Shown: positions 37,301-47,700, counted from the first letter of the stretch. The stretch is 64,000 nucleotides of DNA from Onthophagus taurus (GCF_036711975.1 NW_027248940.1:1798001-1862000); one strand, 5' to 3'. Made by a program: numbers and translations. The notes: generated from the letters alone by a model not told the origin.

Positions 37301-38466
37301 TCAACATCGATTTTAAATATTTCGTCTTGTAGACCAATATACAATTTACAAATATCTTCTTATAACTTTATTAAAAAATATAAATTATTTGATGATTTCT
37401 CTCTAGACCAGGATATGCCAAACTTCGCACATTTGTCTCAATATGTAGACAATGTTGTTGCGTACATTGGAGGTTTTGTTGCACGAAAATTAACCGAGAA
37501 AATTCGATGCCTTGAATGTCGATCTGCATTAATAGAAGAAAAGAACAAAAATTTACCTGATTTTTCATTTATTTCCTTTAAATGTAACGGAAAACTGGTA
37601 TATCCCAGCTTGGACACATTAACAGTGTGCAAAAGTGCTGAAAAACTTTGCCAAAAAATAAGTCAAAATCGAGATACACCCCCAGGAGACGAACATGTAC
37701 TCATACATTTAACAAATATTGTTTTTTCAGATGTATATTCATCCGTTTTTCACAATTTAAAATTTCATGTATTAGATCAAGACTTGCCCTCACAACATAT
37801 AATTCAATTGATAAAGGAAATTGCTGCAGTATATATTAGAATAAGATTACATTACATTAATAAATGTTTTAATTTAAATGCAAAAGGTCGTCCTCTCAGA
37901 AATAAATTTAACAAATTATTATTATTTCATAATCAGTAATAATATTTTTTAATATTCTTTTATTTTTTATGTTGTTATTCTTATTAAAGTTTTATTTTTG
38001 TTGTAGGTTTTCGAATTCTTCTTGTTTCACATATATTTTTATAATTTGGTAGGTTGGAAGATTATTTACAACAGTCCATAAAATGTTTCTGGTTACTTGA
38101 TTTGAAATTAACAATTGAAGTTCAAGTAAAATTTATTATTAAGGAATGTTTAGTTCTTTTAAAATAAACTAACAATTATCTATAAGCAAAAGGTAATATT
38201 TTCTTCTTAGTTTATGTTAAAAATTATTAAGTTCTGTTAAAATATTATATAATTAATTATTTATCAATAAAAAATTAATGTTTTATTTTGGTTATTATTT
38301 TCTGTCTTTCCAGTTTATAATAATGTAAATTCTTGCATAAGTATATATAAGAATTTCGAATTTCCCGCTAAATTGGTACATCCAACATGGCGACCTTTTG
38401 GGCTTCATTTTTGGCGTGGTGGGGACAACAGCATACGCACTCTAGATTATATATAAGACCTCAATG
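34326..38466 (+). mobile_element. P element, right copy, apparently complete
   Basis: 4141 bp, the same length and sequence as the left copy but in the opposite orientation. Terminal inverted repeats begin CATTGAGGTCTTATATATAA. Its own 8-bp target duplication is AAATTTAC (34318-34325 and 38467-38474). The inverted PLE1 terminal repeat near 23901 preserves the empty site, which shows that this is a real insertion event. Confidence 0.93.
34602..37939 (+). CDS. P-element transposase with THAP domain (right copy)
   Basis: Exons deduced from GT-AG borders and frame: 34602-34669, 34743-34914, 35262-35354, 35414-35660, 35716-36470, 36529-36770, 36828-37079, 37129-37939. They join to 880 codons (879 aa), close to the size expected for THAP9/P transposases. 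The THAP finger spans exons 1-2 (MGRTCSVITCKNSY, then IPDDAILKRKW, FICSDHF). A Lys-rich coiled coil follows (LRKKIVFYKKKIHLLQQ), then the RNase H-like catalytic region with candidate acidic residues in LMFDEMSIRKH, LTCDSPVTNI and SQDHLELFFSAIRGKGGYNN. GTP-binding segments between these are not individually assigned. No disabling change is seen. Confidence 0.88.
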
Positions 38467-38597
38467 AAATTTACCCAACCAATGTGATCGTGATTTTAAA
38501 TTTCGATAAGTGTTAGAATATTTGATCGTAAGTTTAACTGTTATTAATTTCATTTATAAAAATATTTTAATGTGATTTTTAAAATATGTAGATTAGG

Positions 38598-38628
38598 CTG
38601 ATGATGGCTAATTAATAAAGCCGAAACC
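38598..38628 (+). ncRNA. Hammerhead ribozyme-like core in the PLE1 terminal repeat
   Basis: CTGATGA, stem II GGCT/AGCC around AATTAATAA, then GAAAC followed by a possible stem III (CGG TA CCG). The same core is on the minus strand in the inverted left repeat. Penelope-like elements commonly carry hammerheads here, probably to process the RNA. Confidence 0.65.
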
Positions 38629-38727
38629 GGTACCGAGGATATTATAATAAAGAGCAAGAAAGAAGTTTTTTGATTTATTGAATTTTATTTCGATTATATC
38701 TTGCAACATGGATTTTACCAAATTTTT

Positions 38728-39070
38728 AAATTTATCCAAAATAACGGAAAAGTTACTAACATTTTTCATCATGTTTAAGAATTAATATCTTTAAAATTAA
38801 ATGATGTTTTCAAAAACGGGTTGCACCACCTAAAAGAACATGCTTTTCTTTATAAATCAACAAACTTTGAAAACAAACTCTTAAGAATTCGATTTTTTAG
38901 AGAGTTTTAAAGTTACCCAAAATAACGCAAAAATTACTAACAGTTTTCATCATGTTTAAGAATTAATATCTTTAAAATTAATTGATATTTTCAAAAACAG
39001 GTTTCTCCGGTTAAAAAAGTATGCTTTTCTTTATAAATTAACAAATGAGAACAAGTTCTTAAGAATTCGA
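38728..39070. repeat. Satellite of about 183-bp units behind CYP-C, inverted
   Basis: Reverse complement of the satellite behind CYP-B, about 1.8 units. Reading outward from PLE1 it repeats the private variants of the CYP-B units (AAAATAACGGAAAAGTTACT, CCACCTAAAAGAACATGC), with one unit missing between them. Confidence 0.9.
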
Positions 39071-39480
39071 TTTTCGAAATATTATTATTATTTCTTCAAG
39101 GATACCTTTAAGTAGAAAAAAGATTAATTTAACTACAAATAAATAGTTGAAGTTATCCGGTAAGGTGTTTTTACCTTCTTCGAGGATATTTTTAACTAAA
39201 ACAAGATTAGTTTAACTATGTATAAAGAGTTCAGAATATCCGTAAAGGTGTCTTTTCAACAACATAGAATCAGTTAATTAACAATTATTATTAGTTGCAT
39301 TCCTCCACCTTATGTATAACCTATAACTACGTTTTAGGAAAAATTTAACTACACTTGGCAATTTATATTTGTTAAATTTCTAACTTCGTAAAATTTGTCT
39401 CCGAAACGGATGGTCGTGAGGGAATTTCCTGATTTAGTTGAAAAAGAGTTAAATTTTGGTCCGTATTTTTAACAGTGTAT
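39071..39480. other. Unassigned sequence between satellite and CYP-C
   Basis: AT-rich DNA with no counterpart behind CYP-A or CYP-B, so it is probably an insertion of about 400 bp. Two imperfect internal copies of a TTTAACTA...GAGGATA segment occur at 39100-39240. No terminal repeats or frames were recognised. Confidence 0.45.
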
Positions 39481-39662
39481 GTTTTATCACTACAAATATG
39501 TTAGTCAATAAATTGAAAGTAATTATTTTAATTGACAATTGATCAATTTCCTCGATAATAACGGTTATTACTTACAATGTAGAAAGTGTTACTAAGTTTA
39601 TTAAAAGTTTTAAAGCAAAACATGTCATCAAGAAAGAAAACGAAATATAAAAATATAATTCA

Positions 39663-42600
39663 TTATTCGTTCTTTTCCACGTAATTCCTTTTACGTATTC
39701 CAACTCGAATCCCAGTTTTTGATCGCAAAGTAAGCTCAACGGATAAACAAAGTTGGTGGTGAACGTCCACAAATTCGTAATTAAGCAACATCTTAGCTAA
39801 CGCAATTTTCATCGAAACCATTGCGTACAATTTTCCAATACAATTCCGAACACCAAGATTAAAAGGTGCGTAACTATATCTATTTGGGTTCAAATTTTCC
39901 GGAAGAAACCGTTCGGGAATAAATTTTTCAGGATTCGGATATAATTCAGGGTCAACATGCATCATAAACGGGATCATAATAACCATTAATCCTTTAGGTA
40001 ACGTGGTTTTTTCGTAAGGTACATCTTCTTCAAGTGTTCGTAAAAATGCAGGAACAGTTGTATTTAATCTCATCGATTCTTTGATAACTAAATCCAAATA
40101 TTTCATCTGCATTACTTGTTGGTTCGTTATTGTTTGGTGGATGTCTTCGCCCAGGATTGAGTGAACTTCCTCGAATGCTTTTTGCTATAAATTTGATTAA
40201 ATTGTTTAAAATGATTGATTTAAATTAATAATATTTATTATACTTGTATTTCGGGGAATTTTGCTAAGTGGTAAAGTATAAACGATAATGTTACTGCAGT
40301 CGTGTCTACGGCCTAAAATATAAATTAATTATATACAGGGTGTTTCAGGTTTTTGTAGCAGGACTTTAACAGTCGATAGATCTTTTAAAATTAACACAAA
40401 AACTTCATATAAACATAGGTCGACAAACGCTTTGTTTTGGAAATACAGGGTGTTTAAATTAAATGTTTTTTTGGCCCTCTGTAACGTATTCTTTACGAAT
40501 TAAAATAGCAATAACTTTTCTGACAGTATACTTTTTGGTTTTTTGAATAAAAATTCTTATTCTGTGTACTTTTTAAGCAAAGTATAAAGCATCAAGTTGA
40601 AACCACTATGTTCAGCTACCAAAAATTACAAGAACGCCGCAGCGGTTAGTTGTGGTGGCAAAAAGTATGGCCCGAAAAGATGATTATTATGAACACCTAC
40701 CCAGACGTTGACACTAAATACGTAGGGGTACCAAAACATGTAAATTGTGAAAGTTTACAATCTCACGTCTTGTGAAAAACGATTCATCGTTCCACATTAC
40801 AAAAACGGCATTTTATAAAGTTTTTATTCTGCAAACAAAAAATTAAAAAATGAGAAAGTTTAATAAATTTACCACGTTAATAAACAAGAAAATTGAATTT
40901 AACACGTTAACGAATAAGAAAAATTAATTTAACTACTGGTGATTTTACACTTGATGCAATAAACTAAAACATTAGTGAACTTACCTACTTTGTTTCAATG
41001 GCAAACATTATTATACCTATCTTTAAAAATCCTCTAAACAAATTGGTCTACATCGAATGGTAAAAAGCGGATTATCTTGAAAACGATCAACTTTAGCGCA
41101 TTTTGATAAGAGTACCGTTTTTGCTTAAAAAAGTTCCGAGAATAAGAATTCTTATTTAAAAAGCCAAAAAGTATACTGTCAGAACAGTTATTGTTATTAT
41201 ATATTATGTTGCCCTCTGCCGCACAGAGGGGTATTTAAAAGCAAAACCTGGCCAAAAGTGATTTTAAAAAAAATCAATATACCGTATAAAAAACAATGTG
41301 CTGAGAAGTTAATGTGTCAATGCACCAAAGGGTTGAAGTTGTCATTCAAACAGCCAAGCAGTGCGCTTCACAATCAACCGGAAGTTACTATTTGCTAACA
41401 GTCGTAGAGTGATTTGTCAAACTTTGTGAATTGGTTTTGTGTTTAAGTATCATAGTGATTCTTTTTATGATGGATTATCGTACGCCAGGTGTGTATGAGA
41501 TATAGCACCGTTTTTATACAAAAAAAAGCATTATTTATATTGGTTCTGACTTATCTAAAACTAACATTTGATAATGTGTTTAAATTTCACAGTTTTAATA
41601 ATTGACGAAGTGTTTTGAAGGATTTCTCAGCACTTCTAAACAATAATAAATATCATGAAATATACAATACAATATATAGAGGATATTTAAAAAAAAAATT
41701 GCCGCTCAAAAGCGTACCTTTTTTAAATTTTTTTTAAATTTTGTTGTTTATGTAAATAGAATAAATAAATAATTATTTGTTGATCATGAAGGTGATCGTT
41801 TCCATAAGGAGAGACGTTTGCAGAGGATGAGGATGCGAAGCTTCCGAGTACCTTTTTAAAACTTTCAATTCATGTGAACACACTTTCATGGTGAATTATG
41901 TATAGAATTTTACCTGAAATCGTTAAGAATTCTCTTATAAAATCGATACAATTAAATTGAATATCAATTTGCAATTAAATGTCACACTATGACAAATATA
42001 TTTATTCACACCTTGTCACGGTATTTCATAGATATACATCAACTGCAGGCATGAAGTTTCTAGATTCTAAACAGTTTTGGAAGTTTGACTTTCTATCCGA
42101 TTTCAGGTAAAGACCTTTTATCACGCTTCAAATTATATGATATTTATGTAATGTTATTTAAATTATAGTATAACGGCTTTTATTGAAAAACGCTATTAAT
42201 TACTCTTGCTTTTACTTTATTTTTTTATACTCATATACCAGAAGTAGAAAAAGTTTTATTTTCGAGATTTAATTTTTATTATTATTTTATTCAAAGTGCG
42301 CTCTGGATTGAAGTCAATGACTCGAAATGAGTTATATGTATAATCTGTTTTTTATTTAAATCAATTGTCATTGCCAAATTTTTATAAAAAAACGGTCTGT
42401 ACCACCCTAGATACCATGTTCTATGACCACGCTTTATAATATTTTCCACTAAATAATAAGTAAGGTTGTGTATATTCTAAACGAAGTTGTCACTGATTGT
42501 CACTTTAAAGACGAAACCACTAATCTCTCGTCACTTGGCTAATATCTACGTTTTGAAATTAAAACTCGTGAGCAATATATTAAGATAACATAATTAAGTG

Positions 42601-45600
42601 CTATAATTAAAATTTGAGTATTGTTTAAAAATCAGAATTACTCGAAGAATCTGAGTCTTCCGCTAGTTGGATGATGACAGGAGGTAAATCAGTTATTAAT
42701 GAATTTCCCATTAATGTTGTCCAATCTTTTTTAATTAGTTCTTCACAGTGGCGAACACTATTTGCCCACATCTCCGGAGTGTAATGACCAAGAGCTTTTT
42801 GCCAAGTCTCCTTGACACGACAGATCTTTTTCTCCGAGCTGGACTGAACATGTTTATTGTAATAAGTTTTTAAGAACGCCCAACATAGTTCAATGGGATT
42901 ATATTGGCAATTGTATGGAGGAAGGCGAAGAACAGTATGGCCATGGTCTCTTATTAATTTGTCAATTTCAAAGGATTTTTCAATTTGAGGCTTGTAATAA
43001 CGGATTATTCCCCATAACAATTTTTTATTTAAGGTTGGTTCAAACTGTATATTATGTTCAGAACCATTTTTTCATATCATTTTTTTTGTGCAGAAACTTG
43101 GAGCTTTCTCGATTTGTTTTGAGTAATATGGAGCATTATCCATTACTACCGCACACTTCGCACCCAAATTATTTAATGCTTGAAGTAATTGATTTTTCAC
43201 CCATTCCATAAAAATAATTGACGTCATATTTTTATGATAATGTCTGTGCTCCGTGTTGTCACTGAGCAAGAGATCGCAATTTGGCAAAAACCCTGACGAA
43301 GTGCCTGCGTGCAAGATGTAAATCTTTTTCCTTCGCCTTCTGCTCTTTGCGGAATACCAAATCTTTCATTTTCATTTACCCATTGATAAACTTGGGTGCC
43401 ATTTTCGTAAATCCAAGTTTCATCAAGAAAAACAAAAGTATACTCTCCGGATTCTAGGTATTGCAAGTATGTCTTTAAAAATGTAATTCTTTTTGAAACT
43501 ATGTGGTTGTTCAATTAACACTTTTCTATTGCTAATCTTTTTATATCTATATCCCATAGATTTTATAATTTTATGTAATTTTGATCTACCATTAGTAAAA
43601 TCACATTCATTTCTTGCAAAATTAAGTAAATCATTAAGATTAAAATACTGTTTCTTTTCATGCAATATTTGTATTTGTGTTCCTAACTCTTCTTTAATAA
43701 AATATAAATTATTATCCGTTTTGTAGTTCATTTTACAACGCCTTTGTGTTTTTGGTTTTTTTACAGTTTTATATTTTTTTTGTAGGTTTGAATAATTTTA
43801 AAAACCGTCGTGCTGTGAACCTAATACAATTATGTTGAATATAAATTTAATTTTAAAACTCAAGTGCAATACACATACATCAAAAATACGTGAAGTTTTA
43901 TCACATATATATTTTAAATTCGTATTTGGTGTCTCCGTCTGTACTTCTTCACAATACCTAATTATAGAGTTTTTTTCGCGTTTAGACAGTTGACATCCCG
44001 TTCCACCCTTTCTTAACATTTTTATGGTAGATTTAGCAGCAAAAAAATTATATGAAAATTGTTTTTTAATCAATCTTAACAAATTTGATAGACAGTGGTG
44101 GCACACAATTAAAGTAAAAGTCACAACATGCGCTTTTACTTTCAATACCAACTTGACGACACTTTGACAATTGATTTAAATAAAAAACAGATTATAGTTA
44201 TGCAATCGTCACAAGAACCATCTTTTGACAGAAAGCTTGAATTTATGGAAAAAAAATTGTTAGAAAATTATAGTGGAAATGATCTTATAAGAAAGGATGC
44301 TAAGCAAAAACTTTCCATAATTAAGCACCAATTCAAGCAAAGATGGCTAACTGCTCGAAAAATAAGAACTAGATTTGAGAAGAATAACAGTGACTGGCTT
44401 ACCGGGAGTATTTGGCTGCCTAATGCTGGTACGCAAAATAAAATAGATGTAAACCTTGTGTTTTATTTTTTTGGCATTTTGTGGGATACAATACGTTTTT
44501 TACAAAAGATTCTTCTATATTAATTAGATTTTTACAGGATTCAAACCGGGTCGTCCTCAAAAAGAATTTCTTGAATCGAGCGAAAGAAGCAAGCGACGAA
44601 AAACTGAAGACATTCGATTAAAAAATGTGGATGAGTTGACTTATGCAACGCAAATGAAGTTAAGGGAAACAGGAAAAGTAGATGCCTCAAGAGTCGTCAA
44701 AGACCTTACAAAAAGTCCTAAAAGAGCAAAGAAATACGTAACAGCTATGAAAAAAGCTAGTGATGTGCAACCTCGTCAACTCTCACCTTTGCGTGCTTTG
44801 TCAATGTTTACAGAAGCAGGACTTACTAGAGCCCAATATGAAAGAGTACGAGAAACTAATAAAAGTTTTTTTCCGTGCTATAGTATTTTACAAAGAGTAA
44901 AAAGAGAATGCTATCCAGTTCAAGAAGCCTTCAGGGTAACCGAGACATGTGCTGAAGTGGAACTGCAGAAGTTAATGGATCACACGGCATCAAGATTAAT
45001 TTCACATCTTAAAGATGCTATAGAACCATTAAATAATGACGAAAAACAATCACTAACTTTAATAAGTAAATGGGGATGTGATGGTTCCCAGCAGATGCAA
45101 TTTAAAATGAAATTCGAAAATGAAACCGAATCTGATAGTAATATTTTTCAGAGCTCTGTAGTTCCACTACAGTTGGTTTATGGGCAGGACAAGAAAATTT
45201 TATGGCAAAACCCTACGCCGTCATCACCGCGTTACTGTCGACCTATACGAATACGGTTCATTCGGGAGAGCACTGATGTAACAAATCAAGAAATCGATTA
45301 TATTAAAGAACAGATAACAACTCTGTCTACAACTAAATTTGAAAACACCCGTATAAAACACGAAATATTATTTACAATGGTGGACGGAAAGGTGTGTAAC
45401 GCCGCAACTCAGACCAAATCAACAATGAGATGCTACATTTGCAATGCAACATCATCCGAATTTAATGATCTTGCCAAAAGTAGGCTACCTAAAAAAGAAA
45501 ATTTAAGTTTTGGGCTGTCATTACTACATGCTCGTATAAGATTTTTTGAAAGTATGTTACACCTAGCGTATAAATTACCAATAAAGAAATGGAATGTGCG

Positions 45601-47661
45601 ACTTACAATAGAAGAGAAAAAAATAATCGAAAACAGGAAAAAGAACATTCAAGAAAATTTCAAATCTCAGCTTGGACTATTAGTTGACATCCCTAAAGCC
45701 AATTTTGGCAATACGAATGATGGAAATACGAGCAGAAGATTTTTTGAAAACTATGAAATAGCCGCATCTATTACGGGAATCGACAAAAATTTAATTTACC
45801 GCTTAAAAATCATTCTCGATACTTTATGTAGCGGATATAATATTAATATTAAAAGATTTCAAGATTATGCTCAGGAAACGGCAAAACTATATGTAAAATT
45901 ATATAACTTTTATCCAATGTCCCCTACCTTGCATAAGGTGCTCCGACATGGAGCTGAGGTTATAAAGGAAGTCATTCTCCCTATTGGTCAACTTTCTGAA
46001 GAAGCTGCCGAAGCTAGAAACAAGCATATAAGAGCTTATAGATTAAATTATTCACGAAAATTCTCACGTGAGGCTTGTAACATGGACGTGCTAAATAGGC
46101 TTCTTTTAACATCTGATCCTGTGCTAACAGGCATGAGAGGACTCCCAAAGAAAAGTAAAAAGCCTTTATTAAAGGACGTTTTAGATTTGTTAGAAGAGGG
46201 TAATGTTTCAAACCCAAAAATTTGTGATAATAACAATAACATTTTTGAATAAATAGTTCTAAAGTAAAATTATTAGTGTTTTATTATTTACTGTTATTTT
46301 ATTACTGATAAATTTAATCAATAAACACATCTATAGATGTTTTAGGTAAAAAAATATTTTTGGCCAGGTTTTCAGCTCAAATACCCCACAGTGTGCCGGC
46401 TATAGTAAAACGGACTAATATTGTTCTGTAATATTAAATAAAAATCAATTTAAAAATTTAATTTGAATACCCTGTATCTCCAAAACAAAGCGTTTGTCGA
46501 CCTATGTTTATATGAAGTTTTTGTGTTAATTTTAAAAGATCTATTGACTGTTAAAGTCCTGCTACAAAAACCTGAAACACCCTGTATAACGAATTTCAAA
46601 TTTCATAACAAACATTCTTACAGCTCCAATCCCCACAGTTATTTGGTCCTCAATAAATGCATCCGTAAAATTAGTACTCATTAAAATATCTATGTATATT
46701 GGTCTCCTTTCAATTTTTACACCGCTGTTAAATTCTTTCCGCGTTTTTTCAATAAATTTCTTTAAGCTTTTGTGAACAATTTTTAGTAAGTTCCTTTCCT
46801 GCCAATAAATTTTCGTAAATATTTGTGTTATAGAAAAGTAGCTAAGTGGTGAAATACATTTTTTCGCAGCAATATTCATCAATGAGTTAATACATTTTCC
46901 TATAACCTTCTTATCAAATTCAAATTCGGTATCGCCCAACAACGTTTCTGTGAAAACACATTTAATTTTATTTGAAACAATAAAAAGTGAAAATAAATAA
47001 ATAAACGAACCGACAGACTGTTCCAAAGTAAAATCCTCTAGAATGTGTCGAACCTCAACCGATTCATTGTTTATTTCCTCTTTTAACTTGTTAATTAAAT
47101 TTTCTGAATGCTTATTAAAAATTTTGTTGTTGTCCATTACATTTTTATAGTCAAGAGATGGATTTAAAAGTTTTCTTTGGCGTCGCCATTCGTCCCCTGG
47201 AATTGAAAAATTAATTTGCGAAGCATTAAAATAAAGTTTGCTACCGTTTACTACAATGAGTGAATTTGGTGCCATCATGTTGAATGCTACACTGAACACG
47301 AAGGGTTTGTTTATGCGTTTTGAGGATCCTAATACGGCTGAAAATATTTTAGGATCGGATGTAATGAGAGTTGGGAATGGTCCCATCATGGCAAAAATAT
47401 TTTTTCCCATTTCTTTAATATATGATTGTAGAGCGTTATAAATACCTTAAAAATTAATAATTAAAAAAACGATTATTTTCCTTCTATTCGATACTTACCG
47501 ACAGTATTTCGCGCCTTGTAGGTGATCCCTAAAAGGGGCAACTGGGTCGGGGTAGGAAACATTTTCAAGTACTTTTTGTATTTATAAAATATAAAATACC
47601 ACCATAAGGTTAGCGAAAAAATCGCAGTAATTATCGCAGCTACAAACCCCATAAAAAGCAT
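39663..47661 (-). CDS. Cytochrome P450, CYP4-clan (CYP-C)
   Basis: Minus-strand counterpart of CYP-B. Exons: 47661-47499, 47445-47011, 46947-46622, 40312-40244, 40184-39663, again exactly 505 codons with intact borders. The motifs are the N-terminal anchor with FPTPTQLPLLG, GDEWRRQRKLLNPSL, AVDTT, KESMRL, FIPERF and PFNLGVRNCIGK. It is more diverged than A and B are from each other (for example TVPAFLRT for TAPVFLRT, and HHQLCLSVELTLRSK near the end). The polyadenylation signal is at 39602-39597. Intron 3 (6.3 kb) holds a TIR element with a Transib inside. The likely start is the ATG at 47661, not the upstream in-frame ATG at 47733, because the paralogues start there. Confidence 0.9.
42341..44194 (-). 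mobile_element. Tc1/IS630-superfamily element nested in the Transib
   Basis: 1854 bp bounded by perfect 30-bp inverted repeats (TAATCTGTTTTTTATTTAAA...) with TA on both sides (42339-42340 and 44195-44196). It contains a broken DDE transposase on the minus strand. The right end lies 5 bp before the Transib transposase ATG at 44200. Confidence 0.88.
42625..44019 (-). pseudogene. Tc1/IS630-like DDE transposase, frameshifted
   Basis: The first exon starts MLRKGGTGCQLSKREKNSII (44019), a helix-turn-helix region, and after a small intron (donor GTATTT near 43893) the gene continues from about 43740. The catalytic parts are visible: VFLDETWIYENG (first Asp), VVMDNAPYYSKQ (second Asp), and PPYNCQYNPIELCWAFLK (Glu of NPIE). 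At least four frameshifts separate them (near 43500, 43310, 43065 and 43050, two of them in A-rich runs). The C-terminus ends in an acidic-serine tail (EDSDSSSNSDF). It cannot encode an active transposase. Confidence 0.85.
44200..46252 (+). CDS. Transib transposase, RAG1 core-like
   Basis: Exon 1 44200-44428, intron 44429-44537 (GT-AG), exon 2 44538-46252; 648 codons, 647 aa, no stop. Predicted DDE transposase that cuts at the heptamer-like element ends through hairpin intermediates, as its relative RAG1 does at antigen-receptor loci. Visible features: a basic segment GRPQKEFLESSERSKRRK after the intron; candidate catalytic Asp in KWGCDGSQ (about 258), Asp in NTNDGN (about 471) and Glu in SEEAAEARNK (about 568). 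A zinc-binding pair CYIC (about 375 and 378) with HKVLRH (about 542 and 547) has the same CxxC...HxxxxH spacing as RAG1. The ATG at 44200 is chosen because the frame upstream enters the nested element. No RING or PHD domain and no RAG2-like partner is seen. Confidence 0.9.
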
Positions 47662-47700
47662 TGCAAATCTGAAGTAATTTTGGTATAGATTGTTATATAG
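47662..47700 (-). promoter_or_regulatory. Core promoter of CYP-C
   Basis: TATATAAC on the minus strand (47699-47692), 38 bp before the ATG at 47661. Compared with CYP-A and CYP-B, 14 bp are missing between the TATA box and the ATG, and the box itself is changed at one position. The TCAG initiator-like motif is now 27 bp from the TATA box, near the usual spacing. Confidence 0.65.

Larger units (their letters stand above)
23652..38722 (+). mobile_element. Penelope-like element PLE1, interrupted by four transposons
   Basis: The order is: inverted terminal repeat (23652-23955), 5'-truncated reverse transcriptase (about 23956-24019 and 26427-27214), GIY-YIG endonuclease (from 29590), 3' region (34102-34325), and terminal repeat (34270-34325 plus 38467-38722). 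Inserted into it are a LINE (24020-26426), a TIR element (27213-29590) and two P elements (29961-34101, 34326-38466). The two terminal repeats are inverted relative to each other, as in PLE2. Frameshifts and insertions make it inactive. It sits at the centre of the large inverted duplication of the P450 region. Confidence 0.85.
41222..46393 (+). mobile_element. Transib transposon (RAG1-related), 5172 bp
   Basis: The left end reads CACAGAGGGGTATTT and the right end, inverted, CACTGTGGGGTATTT. The inverted repeats run about 36 bp and share AAACCTGGCCAAAA. A 5-bp GC-rich target duplication TGCCG flanks it at 41217-41221 and 46394-46398. A 5-bp duplication and CAC(A/T)(G)(A/T)G heptamer-like tips are Transib hallmarks and resemble V(D)J recombination heptamers. 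The transposase gene (44200-46252) is open throughout. A Tc1/IS630 element is nested in the 5' UTR. The left 1.1 kb (41265-42338) is non-coding apart from a possible tiny first exon near 41468 (MMDYRTP before a GT). Confidence 0.93.
40332..46588. mobile_element. TIR element in CYP-C intron 3, host of a Transib
   Basis: TATACAGGGTGTTTCAGGTT at the left and its reverse complement at the right, with arms of about 130 bp (40332-40470 and 46450-46588). Without the Transib it would be about 1.08 kb. It occupies the very TA that a different TIR element occupies in CYP-B. At 40615-40830 the minus strand reads SVNVWVGVHNNHLFGPYFLP, a decayed DDE transposase piece of the family seen at 58022 and 19626. 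Confidence 0.85.

Noticed and set aside
29953-38474. Mirror-image P elements as an assembly artefact or as one inverted duplication
   Set aside because: The two copies have different 8-bp target duplications, and the empty site of the right one is preserved at 23901.
41460-41500. A first coding exon of Transib near 41468 (MMDYRTP followed by GT)
   Set aside because: It is too short to support, and joining it to 44200 is not required because the main frame has its own ATG; kept only as a possibility.
42341-46393. Head-to-head pair of a RAG1-like gene and a second DDE gene as a two-gene recombination system
   Set aside because: The second gene is enclosed by its own perfect 30-bp inverted repeats with TA at both sides and is frameshifted, so it is a nested transposon, not a partner subunit.
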